Below are positions 1-10,168 of a stretch of 64,000 bases of DNA, piece by piece. Positions within the stretch are counted from its first letter, which is position 1. Every line of letters begins with the position of its first letter. Origin of the DNA: Phytophthora sp. 'mugwort' (taxonomy: Eukaryota > Oomycota > Peronosporomycetes > Peronosporales > Peronosporaceae). A program made the position numbers and the translations under genes. The notes beneath the pieces were generated by a model. The model did not search any database and had not been told where the DNA came from. It saw only the letters and a program-made list of their open reading frames with translations. The stretch lies in assembly GCA_033558025.1 (NCBI GenBank), contig JAUCEF010000010.1:2567001-2631000 (forward strand). Direction: 5' to 3'.

Positions 1-836
1 TTAGGGCTAGACGTCACATCTAGCGCGGTTTCTCAACACCACAAGGGCCACAACAGCCACGACGTTAGGGAGCATGACGCAGCTTGTAGCTCCGCTTCGG
101 CAGATAGCGGTCTGCCTAAGCCTAATTGATTCCTTAGAGCACAACGCTAGACAACACTAACATCCGGAAGGGGGGGCGATTGATTTAGTGGCTGCGAAAG
201 AATTGGTCGTTCTCGACTGATAGTTGTTCTTCACAATCAAGTAACTGTCATCTCTGCAAGGACCTCGACACGTAAGTACTGACACCACCTTCTTCACACT
301 CGTATATTCTCGCTAATACACGTATGCAGCAGTAATGGATGATACACAATTGAAAGCCCAAAGAGGATAACGGTGCACACGGCATTAACTGTGACGTCGT
401 ACATTTACCACAATGACCTATACACAGTGTATTACATTCGTGTTGCTTTCGTTACCGCTATGTACACGTATGTAGACACTGTTACAATGATGCACAGACT
501 GCTTCTATTAGAGTGCCTCTAACTCTAGGGTTTAGGGTTTACTGTACGAAGCACAAGCTGCGACGCAGCTTGTGCTTCGTACAGTACCTCGCTTGGCAAC
601 ATCCTACGCATAAAACAGAGAGATCAGAATTACTCGGCACATTGCCCGATTTCGAGGCTCATGGGTGCGAACGTGACGACTATCGGTTCTCCGCCTTTTA
701 CTGCGTGAAAACCGTCGGTACCCGGAACAATGGATACGAGTGGAATTCAGTGTCACAATGCCGACGTTTTGACCTGTTCGGCGGCGGAAATGTATTCGTT
801 GTTGGGTGATATATACGGGAGCGCCCACTTGAAATA
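1..836. other. Non-coding stretch at window start
   Basis: No reading frame here resembles a protein family I know; the longest frames are under 100 codons with no domain signal. The stretch holds a perfect hairpin at 540-586, immediately preceded by two TTTAGGG-like units (about 526-540), which resemble the plant/oomycete telomere repeat but are too few to call a telomere. Confidence 0.5.
540..586. repeat. Perfect 47-base hairpin
   Basis: Two 23-base arms are exact reverse complements separated by a single A at 563. The arms begin TACTGTACGAAGC and end CTTCGTACAGTA. There is no adjacent T-run or gene, so a terminator role is not supported. It may be a fused pair of transposon ends or a small hairpin repeat. 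Confidence 0.9.
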
Positions 837-860
837 CAGCAAAAGCTATCACTTCCGGTA
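837..860 (+). repeat. Left TIR of pogo-type element
   Basis: Reads inward from CAGCAAAAGC to TTCCGGTA. It matches the reverse complement of 2372-2395 at 22 of 24 positions and is flanked outside by TA. Confidence 0.85.
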
Positions 861-1080
861 TCGTGGTCCGACCACATCATGGGATTTGCAATTACTTTAT
901 AAAGCTTAGAGACTCAGCTCTGCAGCACGGATGACAATATCTTCTACCTCTAAATCCTGCCCGTAGCTGGTTTCCTCCTTGCTCCTCTCATCTGCTTCAT
1001 TGAAGACAATGCCAGTGTGCCGGAAACAATCTCAATTGTAGCCATAGCCTGCAGCTCTTGCCAGATTTCGTTACTCCAGC

Positions 1081-2045
1081 TCATTTCTTGAACTGGTCGG
1101 CCTTGTACACGTCGCCCATCTTAATCTCCTCTGCGCGCTTGATCTTCTCATACACCCATCGAAGCTGATTTCTACGGTAAGCACGCTTGAAGGCGGCTAT
1201 TATTCCTGCATCCATAGGCTGTAGGAAAGCAGTCGTGTTCGGTGGTAGAAACTCTAGGCGAACATTGGTACATACCATTTCACCAAAATTGTGCGAGGAA
1301 GCATTGTCGACTAGTAACAAGATGTGCCGTCCAGATGCCCGCATGTCGCGATCGAGGTTGAGCAGCCATTCGCGGAAAACATGACACGTCATCCACGCAT
1401 TCTGGTTGGCCTTGTAGTCGAAGCCGAGCTGGCAGCTGTGCGCTTCTTGAAGCAGTAGGGCTGCTTGGCGCGGCCCAAACAAAGCGGAGGCAGCGTGTCG
1501 GAGCCGTCGAAATTTGTGGTGAGCGCGATAGTGATTCCTGTCTTATTTTTCTTCACTCCGCGGGCGCCTCTCGTGCAGATTGCGCGGGTGGGCGCCATAG
1601 CGTAGCATAGGTCCGTTTCATCCATGTTGTAAACATCTTGAGGAGCGTATTGATCTGTTAAATTCTGTAGCTGCTGCCTTTCTGGATAAACAGCAGCCAT
1701 ATCGACGGGTGCACCTTCGCCATGACTCTGTCGATAGCGTAGAGCGTGGCGGCGCTCGATCCCAGTGAGCCATCCATTAGAGAACTTCAAGTCCCATGCG
1801 TCGCAGAGTTCCTTCTGCAGGTCCTGCGCCTTTATCCTGATCAACTGCCTCGAAAGTCACGCGCTCTGGGCCTCGACGTACTGGATCCACGTCCAGAGGT
1901 TTTGCGCTAGCGCCAACGACGTAACTTCCAGCGGCTTTTGCTGTCGCCGTACGCCTCGCTCATGATGACGGGAGCCGCTCGCAGGATGTCGGAGATCGTC
2001 GTCTGGGCAGGCGCCCGCTTGAGCTTGAAGGCAAGCTTTGCCCAC
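1081..2045 (-). pseudogene. pogo/Tigger transposase, broken
   Basis: Read on the minus strand, the N-terminal part (about 2045-1600) resembles a CENP-B/Tc5-type helix-turn-helix followed by the first DDE aspartate in YNMDETDLCYAM. The C-terminal part (1482-1081) has LLLVDNASSHN and LPPNTTAFLQPMDAGII, which carry the second and third acidic residues of the DDE_1 superfamily. An in-frame TGA at about 1857-1859 and a frameshift near 1440-1480 break the gene, so it cannot make a full transposase. The true start codon is not clear. It sits inside the TIR-bounded element at 837-2395. Confidence 0.8.
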
Positions 2046-2213
2046 GCGGCAAGCTCGTGCTGGGTCCTGTCCGGGCTCTCGGCCGTCTTCTGGATGAGGT
2101 GCCGCTTCTAATAGATCCTCATCCAGGCCCCCATAACGCGTTGCGGGTGCAACACAGCTCCGATTCAGTTGTGGGAAGTGGGCCTGACAACGAGTATGAA
2201 GTGGGTGTCGTAC

Positions 2214-2263
2214 GACTGGCGGGCGGCGTGGGAGCAGTGACTGGCGGGCGGCGTGGGTGCAGT
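2214..2263. repeat. 25-base tandem repeat, two copies
   Basis: Units at 2214-2238 and 2239-2263 both read GACTGGCGGGCGGCGTGGG then differ by one base before GCAGT. It lies within the pogo-type element, upstream of its transposase. Confidence 0.85.
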
Positions 2264-2371
2264 GCTGCTCTTGCGTCGCGCGCTTTTACTGGTGGACGTG
2301 AGCTCCCGCCCAAACTCAAACCCTTCCTAAAGTGATTATATCATTCGAAGGAGGATATTAGTTGTAACTAG

Positions 2372-2395
2372 TACCGGAAGTGATAGCTTGTACTG
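2372..2395 (-). repeat. Right TIR of pogo-type element
   Basis: Partner of 837-860 with 22 of 24 matches; the outer flank is TA at 2396-2397. Confidence 0.85.
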
Positions 2396-2993
2396 TACTA
2401 CGGCGATGCACCGTACTCGATCGATAACATAAGCTACGCCGGCCTCGTTACCGCGTCACCCGCGTCGAGCTTGTATCACCTTCAGGATGCAAGGCGAAGC
2501 CGTTCCCGTCTCTCGAGCCGATGGATCCAGCCAGTCCGGGCGTCGATGGCGTGACCACTGATCCGAGCAACATTTTCTATCTTGCGGGGATAGTGTTGCT
2601 CATACATGTAGCGCTAGTGTTGCGTTTGGTTTAACGAATGTCGCCGCCGTGCTATGGAGGCACAAACCCAGCCGCTCGTAGGCGCAAAACGACGTGTGTA
2701 TGTGTAAGGAATTTAATGAGAGCATGCACAGAACACTTGGTAAGTTAAGAAAAAGGTGAAACAAAATCACAAAAGGGCCAACCAAACTTTTTCGTTTTTT
2801 GCCTGGCTGTTTTATCTCTGATCTTGGGATTGGCCCGGCTGAATGATTGTGAACGGGTCAAGAATGAATGATGCACTTCAACCTGCCACCTGTCTTAGCA
2901 CGTGCTGTTCGCCACTCATAGAGCAATTTGCCCTATACGCTTCACTTCCACTTCATCCCTCGAGCACCAAGAACCTGCACAATTGGCGTCGTG
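2396..2993. other. Intergenic, upstream of the GIN-like membrane protein
   Basis: No convincing gene. The last 60 bases contain the pyrimidine-rich stretch CTTCACTTCCACTTCATC (about 2940-2957), which loosely resembles the oomycete initiator region and would place transcription start about 50 bases before the ATG at 2994. Confidence 0.4.
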
Positions 2994-4337
2994 ATGAAGT
3001 ACGCTTTACTGTTTGCTGCTCTCGCTTTCGCGATGTCCCAGAAGGTCGCAGAGGCAGCTCTGTCCGTCATCTCCACGGAACCGACGCACACCAACGACCT
3101 AAACGGGGCCTTCCTCGAGAAGATTTGGACCGTGAGCGGTGAAGCTGGCGACTCTCTTGATGACCTGAAGGTCCAGGTCGCGGGCAACGTGTTCGTCGAC
3201 TACGACGCGTCGCTGCGTACAGCCGACGGCATTGTCACTGCCAAGGTGATCATGCGCAGCGGCTCACCAGACATGCTCGATCTTGTGGACGTCACTGTCC
3301 ATGAAGCTGACGGTAGCGGGATCCGAGTTCACTACAAGAACATGAACGCCCGCGTCGTGGGCGAAGTCGTGACTCAGATCCTTGTGAGCGACCAGAATGC
3401 GCTCTCTAGTGTGAGTGCTATACACCCAGACAACGTCGTCTTGGGTGAAGGCGTCGTAGTGGCCGACGATCCATCAGCCAGTCTAGAGTTCGATACAAAT
3501 GGTGATGCTGAAATCTACGTTGGTTCCTTGACGCAAGACCATTTTTCACTGAAGACTTTAGACATCGCTAGCTCTGGTGATGGTCATGTGCAATTCTTGG
3601 CCTCGTCGATCCAAGCTAAAACTCTCACTATCTCTCTGTCGGGAGACAGCAAGGCAGTCGTTATGGCAACGGATCGGATCACTGTGGACTCGATGTTTTC
3701 GGTTATCTCGGGGGACGGCAAGATCTTCGTGGAGACTGCCGATTTCCAGTCGAATAAACTCTCCGCTACTCTCTCGGGAGACGGCATGGTGTCGTACTCC
3801 TCTTCTGGGTCATGTGTGGACCAGACCATTCACCTGAGCGGCGACGCCTCTGTCTATGCTGGGTCGATTGTCTGCAATAACTCCATGGTGGCGGCGTCTG
3901 GAGATAGCAAAGCCATCGTCCAGACCACGGATACTCTCACGTCGGTCGGTGGCGGCTCCGTAAAGTACATCAACGCGGCTCCACACCGCGTCGTCAGCTC
4001 GACCTTCAGGAAGCACAGCAATGTTAAGCCGGCCAAATACAACAAGTTCAAGACCCATCGACCGTTGATCCCGCCTACCCGAGCGCCGACGGAACTCACC
4101 ATCGTTCTCAAGGCAGCTTGGTTCGGGGATTCCCCACACGTCAGCGTGTACTCGGGTACTGGAAGCCCAATTATCATTGACGGCATGGGGCTCGCGGTCG
4201 CCGACATTCCGGTGTATCATCACGACGTTGGCCTTTTGGGTATGTTTGTTGCTGTGTCGGGTATTGTTGCCATTGTCGCTGTCACGTTTAAGGTGCATGA
4301 GCGCCACAATCGTGAACAGTACGCACAGCTAGTGTAG
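2994..4337 (+). CDS. Secreted/membrane protein with GIN-like beta-repeat ectodomain
   Basis: A single uninterrupted exon gives 447 residues from the ATG at 2994. An upstream ATG at 2928 is in frame, but the 2994 start puts a clear signal peptide (MKYALLFAALAFAMSQ, predicted cleavage after AEA) at the N-terminus. Residues from about 170 to 320 carry repeated short strands with SGDG, SGDS and SGDA turns, the pattern of DUF2807/GIN 'head' domains that fold as a right-handed beta-helix. A Pro/Thr/Lys-rich linker follows (about 340-370). Near the C-terminus is one hydrophobic span (LLGMFVAVSGIVAIVAVTF) and a short charged tail. Expected topology is ectodomain outside and tail in the cytosol. The function is unknown; adhesion or surface display is inference from fold only. 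It is not part of any repeat. Confidence 0.85.
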   Translation: MKYALLFAALAFAMSQKVAEAALSVISTEPTHTNDLNGAFLEKIWTVSGEAGDSLDDLKVQVAGNVFVDYDASLRTADGIVTAKVIMRSGSPDMLDLVDVTVHEADGSGIRVHYKNMNARVVGEVVTQILVSDQNALSSVSAIHPDNVVLGEGVVVADDPSASLEFDTNGDAEIYVGSLTQDHFSLKTLDIASSGDGHVQFLASSIQAKTLTISLSGDSKAVVMATDRITVDSMFSVISGDGKIFVETADFQSNKLSATLSGDGMVSYSSSGSCVDQTIHLSGDASVYAGSIVCNNSMVAASGDSKAIVQTTDTLTSVGGGSVKYINAAPHRVVSSTFRKHSNVKPAKYNKFKTHRPLIPPTRAPTELTIVLKAAWFGDSPHVSVYSGTGSPIIIDGMGLAVADIPVYHHDVGLLGMFVAVSGIVAIVAVTFKVHERHNREQYAQLV

Positions 4338-6412
4338 GGGCTTTGCATTTGGCTTTAGTTCCTAAAATCGTCTTCTCTAATCAGTGATAGTAGCGAGTCG
4401 GTACTGTTTGAAAGATAAGACTCAGTTGTCTGGCATCAATATTTTTAGCCTGCACTTCAATGTAGTAGTAAATGTTGACGAGGAATGGAACAGACTGTCT
4501 ATTAGAGTTTATCACTGCACAAGGTGTCTGAAGTGGAAATCCTGTCTTCTACCATGACCAGATCGTTCTCTCGTCGTTTTCTCGTTCTACTGGATCAATA
4601 CTTTGGGCTTCATAAGGAGCACTCATCGTGGGTTCGTTGACCAAGTCCAGCGTTAAATTGGAGCGCACTCTTGACCGGATAGCTAGGCTGCTCACATAGT
4701 AATGCCGACGATGAGCAGCGGACGCTGTTTGAGTTGCGCAAGCCCGTGCCACTCCAGGGATTCCCTGCTTCACTTTGAAGCACGAATTCCGGTGAAGAGT
4801 GATTTCCGAAAAAAAATATGTTATCACAACAATATTGTTTTTAGTTTTTTTTTTCTTTGGAAACTCCAGCACAATTTATTATGTACATTTTTGAAACAAG
4901 CTCGTACAATGTAAGCATTTGGCTTCTAAATTTTGATGAAATCTAAAACCCATTCAAACAAAATGGTATATTAAACTATGGTGTGTGATGTCCATGTTTT
5001 CTAGTGCAATCCATGATGAAATACCAGTTGGAATACCAAAAGCTGGTACATGTGTGCACATTGCAAGTTCAACAGCAATCGACTGTCATGTGACCGGTCA
5101 AGTGCCACTCTTCGCCTCCGAGACCGCTAAAAAAAGGATACAGAAGTCGACGATTAAGCAACCCGCAAGGCTCGAGAAGGGGCCCAGCTATCGAAATGTC
5201 ACTTTTCGCGTCGTTTGTAGACACTAACAAGGATTGTTCCCTGCTTGCCTGAGTCTAAAGCATCTTTGGTACGACCTTGAGAATGAACTCGCTGCACTTA
5301 CGACCAACCTACTACAACCTACATATGGTGTTGGCAAGTCCGTTGACTCATCGTCGACAGGCAAAGCGCAGGTTTGTGCAAAAAAAAGTTGTGCATGACC
5401 AGACGTTTTGTTAGAATTGATATAACCACAGACTGGGACCTACACAGCCCTGTGAGTAAACTTCTGCTGTGCCAGGACGGAGAAATCCGATGATCGGAGT
5501 AATGTCAATTTGCGAGCAGCGGCAACTGTACGGCACCGTTCATGCACATCCCAAAATTTGAGAGCGTTCAGTTCCGCTTGCTCTGGCACACGTGGCGGAC
5601 ATGGAGAGCACGGATTCAAGAGCTTGGAGCTGTACCGGTACGCGATGCTAAGTCCGACGTCTGACGTCCATCCTGCTCGTGTCTTCGCAAGCCTCTGCTT
5701 GCTTGAGTCTGACTCATACCGTGCACGAGAAGGACGCAACGGGACGTTCCCTTGCGCCGCGCGTTCCACTGTTCGAGATCATCCTTTTAGGGTCCAGCGA
5801 CGATGGTTTCTGATGTTTAAGCTGTTTGCCTGGCTGTCACAGACCTGAGGTCGTAAGAGACGGCGCTGCCGATTTCACTAGAGCCGACAACGTACCATCA
5901 GGTAATTCGAGTTACTTGCGGATACTCGGATACGGCTGGCAGGCAAAGTACTGAAAAGCCTCTTGTACAGCATACAAAGTCCAAAAATGTTCACATATTT
6001 TGACGTGTATAGGTCGCACTGTATGTGCCCGGAACTCACACATCGCATGATCTCGAGAGCGCCGACTCCTGCCGCACAAACGGCTCGGCTTCAACGCATG
6101 ACACGAGGCTGTCGCAACTCGAGGCAGGCAGTGCAAGCGCTGGTCACCGCCGTTCAATTGACCGTCTCCACCAAAAACCCATGAGCCACCCGACAAACCC
6201 GCGCCACGCCACACTTTACAAGTCCGTGCGAGTTGGACTGATACGGTCTCTACCGTCTGTTGTGGCGAGTCGAGTCGAAAAACTTGGCCGGTCTTCGAAG
6301 CTCTGTTTCACTTTTGCGTCTTGGTGGAAATATCAGCACGCAAGGTCTTTCGGTGACAAACTAGAGTGTTTTGGTGGGGCACGAACCGAGCTAAAGAGGC
6401 ACCAGATACTCC
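4338..6412. other. Two-kilobase intergenic stretch
   Basis: Several frames of 70-165 codons are open on both strands, but none shows a domain, signal peptide or consistent exon pattern. AT-rich homopolymer runs occur around 4810-4860. I see no terminal repeats or transposase remnants. Confidence 0.4.
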
Positions 6413-7235
6413 ATGGGCGCTGTCAATCTCGAGGACGAGGGCCAGAATTCGGCCACGAGTTCCCCGCGCTCAAGCAAGGGCTCGCTCTCCTTTATCTTAG
6501 ACGACGAAGTGTCCAATGACACACGCTCAGGGAGCTATGCTGAACTCGATGGCGACACCCCTACCACACGCGTGCAGTCAACGGTCTCCGCTAACAGTAT
6601 CAGTAGATTATTAGCGCCGATCGCCTCCGTGGTCGATGAGACCGACGCTCGGAACGCCCCAGCGCCGTTAACGCGAAAGGTACCGACTGATAGTGCGTTG
6701 CTTGCTTACAAGACAAGCGTACTGATGTGTATATGGACACTCTTTACAGGGTAGCAAGTACTGCATCGTTCAAGGCTGCGTCAGCCGAGCCAAACACGCA
6801 CGGCGCTGTTGGAAACATGGTGAGTGTGTCTCGTTGAGAGGCGTATCGACGATAACAACCAGATTACATAACCGGCGTCGCTACGATTCATTTTACAGGC
6901 GGATCGGTGAAATGCAAGGTGGCTGGCTGCCGGAATCGCGCCAAGACGAAAGGCCTGTGCTGGTCGCATGGCGGTGGCACCATCTGCGGCGCAGATCAAT
7001 GCACAACTATCGCAGTATCGAATGGAGTTTGCTGGGCACATGGCGGAGGTTTGTTTTGCTTTGAGTTGACTCGGCGTTACATTCATACTAAGCTTTGCTG
7101 TTTTATCCCATAGGAAAACGTTGTGTCACACCGGGGTGTTCGCGGCCTGCCTACGAGCGGACCAGGAACATGTGCTCCATGCACTACAACGCGGGGCTAT
7201 CCACCAATCTTGCAGCATCTACGAAACAGGAATGA
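6413..7235 (+). CDS. Cys/His zinc-motif repeat protein (WRKY19-like), four exons
   Basis: The proposed exons are 6413-6679, 6750-6819, 6899-7048 and 7114-7235, separated by GT-AG introns of 70, 79 and 65 bases, giving 202 residues with consistent phases. The first ~89 residues are Ser/Thr/Asp-rich and probably disordered. The rest is four tandem modules of the type C-x3-GC-x(7-12)-C-x2-H, for example CIVQGC...CWKHG, CKVAGC...CWSHGG, CGADQC...CWAHGG and CVTPGC...CSMHY. This resembles the short Cys/His repeats in plant WRKY19-type and oomycete proteins; metal binding is likely but unproven. Intron 1 has an alternative donor at 6719 that would leave only 31 bases, so I preferred the donor at 6680. 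Any regulatory role is inference. Confidence 0.75.
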
Positions 7236-7722
7236 CCGATCACCAGCACTGGTGCTATTAGACCCACGCTTCTGGCTTCTAAATACCTTTAATTTCTCTG
7301 AATAGTTTCCCGTAAGCTTCTCAACCGGATGACCAAAATGATTTGATAGTTGAACAGCCCTTCAACCACACGGCACTGCCAATCTATAGCCGTGAGTCCA
7401 AGCTCAGGTTAGTGCCATGACTTCAATATGGCACCCGACCCTTGATGTGAACACCTGAGCTTATTTACAGGAATTAATTAGCGTTTCTGATCATTAGTGC
7501 AGATCCATCCAGTCATGTTGTAGTTTCAAGTGATCAAGGCTCGCAGTTTCACATGTTCATCCTCGCAAGTCTTCCCCATGCAAAAAGAATCCAGGGCCAC
7601 GAGAACTTTAAACTGAGCATCCGTTCTCTACTATTAATTGCTGCGAATCGAGTCAACTTGCCCCGAAGAAGAAAAAAGCAGTTTTATGATTCATTATCAT
7701 GGATATCGGTGACAGACTTCGG
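7236..7722. other. Intergenic
   Basis: Nothing recognised. It separates the 3' ends of the zinc-motif gene and the minus-strand adaptin-type gene, so it should contain both polyadenylation regions. Confidence 0.4.
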
Positions 7723-8270
7723 CTACTTCGACGGGTACGGTTTGAGCTTGATCATCTGGTCGATACTGGCTTCGTCCGCGTTCTCGAGGTGGCCCTGCTG
7801 CACCATCTCGTCCAGCGCCACGACCACCTTGGCATAATTCGCCAGTAGGCTTGCCTCCGTCAGCTTCTTGTCCAATTGGGTCGTCAGCACAGCCTGCAGT
7901 ACCGTCATGATCTCGTCCACTATCTCAAACAGGAGATAAAAAGTGAGCAACTTATTCGACTCAACGCCCGCGGATGCTATCAGAACGTACATATGAGCTC
8001 GTCATACTCGTCGTTACCCGAGAGCATCAGCCGGAGCTCCCCGACCTGGCGGACGACCACGAACTGCGCCTCGCACACAATCAGTTGACTCGAAACCGGG
8101 TCGGCGTCTTTTCTGCCGTGTCGGTCGCCCCAGAGGTCCGGGACCTGGCTGCAGATTTGTGCGAGTTGGGCCTCGTATGTCCTTCGAGCTTCCAGTGTCA
8201 GTTCTGGCTGAAAATACCGAGACAGAAGCACGTAGTTGGCCCCGTTACAACAGATCAAGCTGTGCAGCAT
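7723..8270 (-). CDS. Small coat/adaptor subunit of the sigma/zeta longin type
   Basis: Two exons on the minus strand, 8270-7991 and 7919-7723, are joined across a 71-base intron (donor GTACGT, acceptor TAG) and give 158 residues. The start MLHSLICCNGANYVLLSRYF matches the first strand of sigma-adaptin and coatomer-zeta chains, which begin M(I/L)xxxLLxNxxGxxRLxKY. The middle SGNDEYDEL and the C-terminal LDEIMTVL and VVALDEMVQQGHLE match the helix that these small subunits use to pack against the large subunits. Such proteins form clathrin adaptor, COPI or TSET coats on cytosolic membrane faces. I cannot tell from sequence alone which complex it belongs to; the C-terminal tail is unlike canonical zeta-COP. 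It is divergently transcribed from the WD40 gene, with 165 bases between the start codons. Confidence 0.75.
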
Positions 8271-8435
8271 GTTGGTCGGGACAGTTCCGTGTGGTTCAAG
8301 ATATTCTGTGTATGCGTTTATCCAATCGAATGACTCGAATAATCAATTTTCAACCAATCAAATGACTATGATGCGAAACGACGCAACCTTTCGAGTCCAT
8401 TTTGTGATCTTCCTGCAGTTGAGCAATCCGACGTC
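8271..8435. promoter_or_regulatory. Shared divergent promoter region
   Basis: Only 165 bases separate the start codon of the adaptor subunit (minus) from the proposed start of the WD40 gene (plus). A CCAATC box lies near 8354-8359 and pyrimidine-rich stretches near 8385-8430. Shared regulation is inference from spacing. Confidence 0.45.
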
Positions 8436-9845
8436 ATGGAAGGTGGGTGACCACGCTTTGTGGCCTTGTAATCCATGTGTTTGAAGGCGCTGTGGTTGAT
8501 GTTATGGATGGGGGTCGCATTGATATTTGGTGTAGTACCGATTAAACGCCTAGCACCCAGCGTCACGATCAGTGACTGCGCGTCAGAGGTCTTCTGTACG
8601 AGGTTCTCGCCCGATGGCAGGCTGTTAGCGGCCGGGTGTGGCGATGGAGCCATTCGAGTCTTTAATGTACACGACGGCAAGCTTTCGTACACGTTGATGC
8701 AGCCGCAAAGCAGCTACGGCTTCGGATTGCCATGCACGGCTATCCGGTTCCGTCCACTCACCAGCGCTACCAAGACCAAGAATGTGTTGCTCGCTTCAAG
8801 TACGTGGGGGAATCAAATGGATCTAATTGAGTATTTGGAGTGCTGAGCTGATGTTTGACTTGCATGGGTAGATTCGAATGGGTCGGTGGAGCATTGGCAC
8901 ATCACATCGGGCAAATGTCTGAACGCAATCAGTAACAATCAAAACCAATTGTACGCTCTTGACTATCGCGCGGATGGAGCAATGTTCGCCACGGGTGGAA
9001 AAGACCATGCTATCCGAGTTTACGATGAAGCGACAAAGGCGGAGGTGACATGTATGGATAGCGGACATGGCACACTTACTGCAGGTCATTCCAACCGCGT
9101 GTTCTCGATCAAATTCGTCCCTGAGGACGACAACACGATCATTTCAGGCGGCTGGGATAACACGATTCAGATCTGGGATCTACGCGTCGGTCACTCTGTG
9201 CGTGGTATTTACGGACCTCACGTGGCTGGAGACGCCGTCGATATGAATATGCGCGGAGAAATTCTGACTGGTTCGTGGCGTCCCGAAAACCCACTGGAGA
9301 TCTGGGATTTTGGATCTGGTAAGCGCATGGTGACAGTGCCATGGAACCAGAGTGCTCTTCGCTCGGAGCCCTGCTTCTTGTACGCAGCGCAATTCTCCAA
9401 GTCAAAAACTGGGCAGCAACTTATTGCTGCAGGAGGCAGCGGCTCCAACGAAGCCAAGGTTTTCAACCACGACGGAAGTAATAAACTTGTCGGTACAGTT
9501 GCTGGCTTAAGCCGCGGTGTCTTTTCCCTGGACTTTGGTGCTGCCAATGATAAAATGGTGGTTGCTGGAGCGGATGCAGCTATTCGTATCATAGACATTT
9601 ACGACCATATTCAAGGTGAAAAAGGCCGTGAACGACCCACGACCCCTTCTATCAGGTTCGTTCATTTGAGAAATAATTCACTTCTCTACACTTTATCTGC
9701 TAACTAACATTCTTGGATATTGTTTATCAGGAACGCTCTGATGCCAAACGAAAGCCTGACTCGGTTGGTATCCCCGACAGCGAGCACCGAAACGCTGAAA
9801 GCCCCCTCTTCGCCACTGCACAGGATGGCTGTACACGATGAGTAA
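8436..9845 (+). CDS. WD40-repeat protein, four exons
   Basis: Exons 8436-8442, 8536-8799, 8872-9655 and 9731-9845 join in frame through introns of 93, 72 and 75 bases and give 389 residues. WD40 blades are visible as CTRFSPDGRLLAAGCGDGAI-RVF, ALDYRADGAMFATGGKDHAI-RVY, IKFVPEDDNTIISGGWDNTI-QIWD, the GSWRPENPLEIWD segment and SLDFGAANDKMVVAGADAAI-RII, so most of the protein is one beta-propeller. The C-terminal exon adds a Ser/Thr/Pro tail ending HRMAVHDE. The first exon is only seven bases (Met-Glu plus one base), so the start is the weakest part; a start inside exon 2's upstream frame is possible. WD40 propellers act as interaction platforms; the partner is not deducible here. Confidence 0.8.
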
Positions 9846-10168
9846 CGCATCGAATAGTTTTACGAGTACTCCATGCTTAAGTTAGTTAGGAGTACTCGAC
9901 AGCGTCACCTTCAGGTCTTTTCGGCACAAAAACAAAACAAAAAAACATGATTCTATAAAGGTGCAAAACGTTGTCAAGACTACCGTATCCTTGTGCCAGA
10001 CATGAAAAAAACTTTAAATTGTACAAATCATCAATTTCATTTGTTCACGTAATTATTCTCACTACCGGCCGCAGATCTGCCACGCCTGGCAGCGACGCTC
10101 CGTCCTACTTCTATTCTTTCTTTTGCTAGTCTGGTCCTAGTATATGCACCGTCCCGGCGTTGGGTAGG
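9846..10168. other. Convergent 3' intergenic region
   Basis: It lies between the WD40 gene and the minus-strand transporter, so it holds both 3' ends. Short A-runs occur at about 9930-9950 and 10005-10020. No gene is seen. Confidence 0.45.

Larger units (their letters stand above)
837..2395 (-). mobile_element. pogo/Tigger-type DNA transposon with intact ends
   Basis: The element is bounded by 24-base terminal inverted repeats at 837-860 and 2372-2395. They begin CAGCAAAAGC and CAGTACAAGC when read inward and differ at two positions. Each end is flanked by TA (835-836 and 2396-2397), the target duplication of the Tc1/mariner/pogo superfamily. Total length is 1,559 bases. The interior encodes a broken CENP-B/Tigger-like transposase on the minus strand. 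A 25-base tandem repeat (2214-2238, 2239-2263) lies in its 5' untranslated part. The ends could still be recognised by a transposase supplied from elsewhere. Confidence 0.85.

Noticed and set aside
528..540. Telomere
   Set aside because: Only two TTTAGGG-like units; a telomere would need many.
513..809. 98-codon open frame next to the first hairpin
   Set aside because: Part of it translates the hairpin palindrome; there is no domain, and overlapping frames on the other strand are equally open.
3810..4307. 165-codon minus-strand frame inside the GIN-like gene
   Set aside because: Antisense shadow of a well-supported gene; no domain, and its composition follows from the repetitive sense strand.
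5510..6519. Frames of 112 and 164 codons before the zinc-motif gene
   Set aside because: No recognisable domain or splice pattern; the longer one overlaps the supported gene in another frame.
7553..7837. 94-codon plus frame with hydrophobic stretch
   Set aside because: Overlaps the adaptor-subunit exon on the opposite strand and has no other support.
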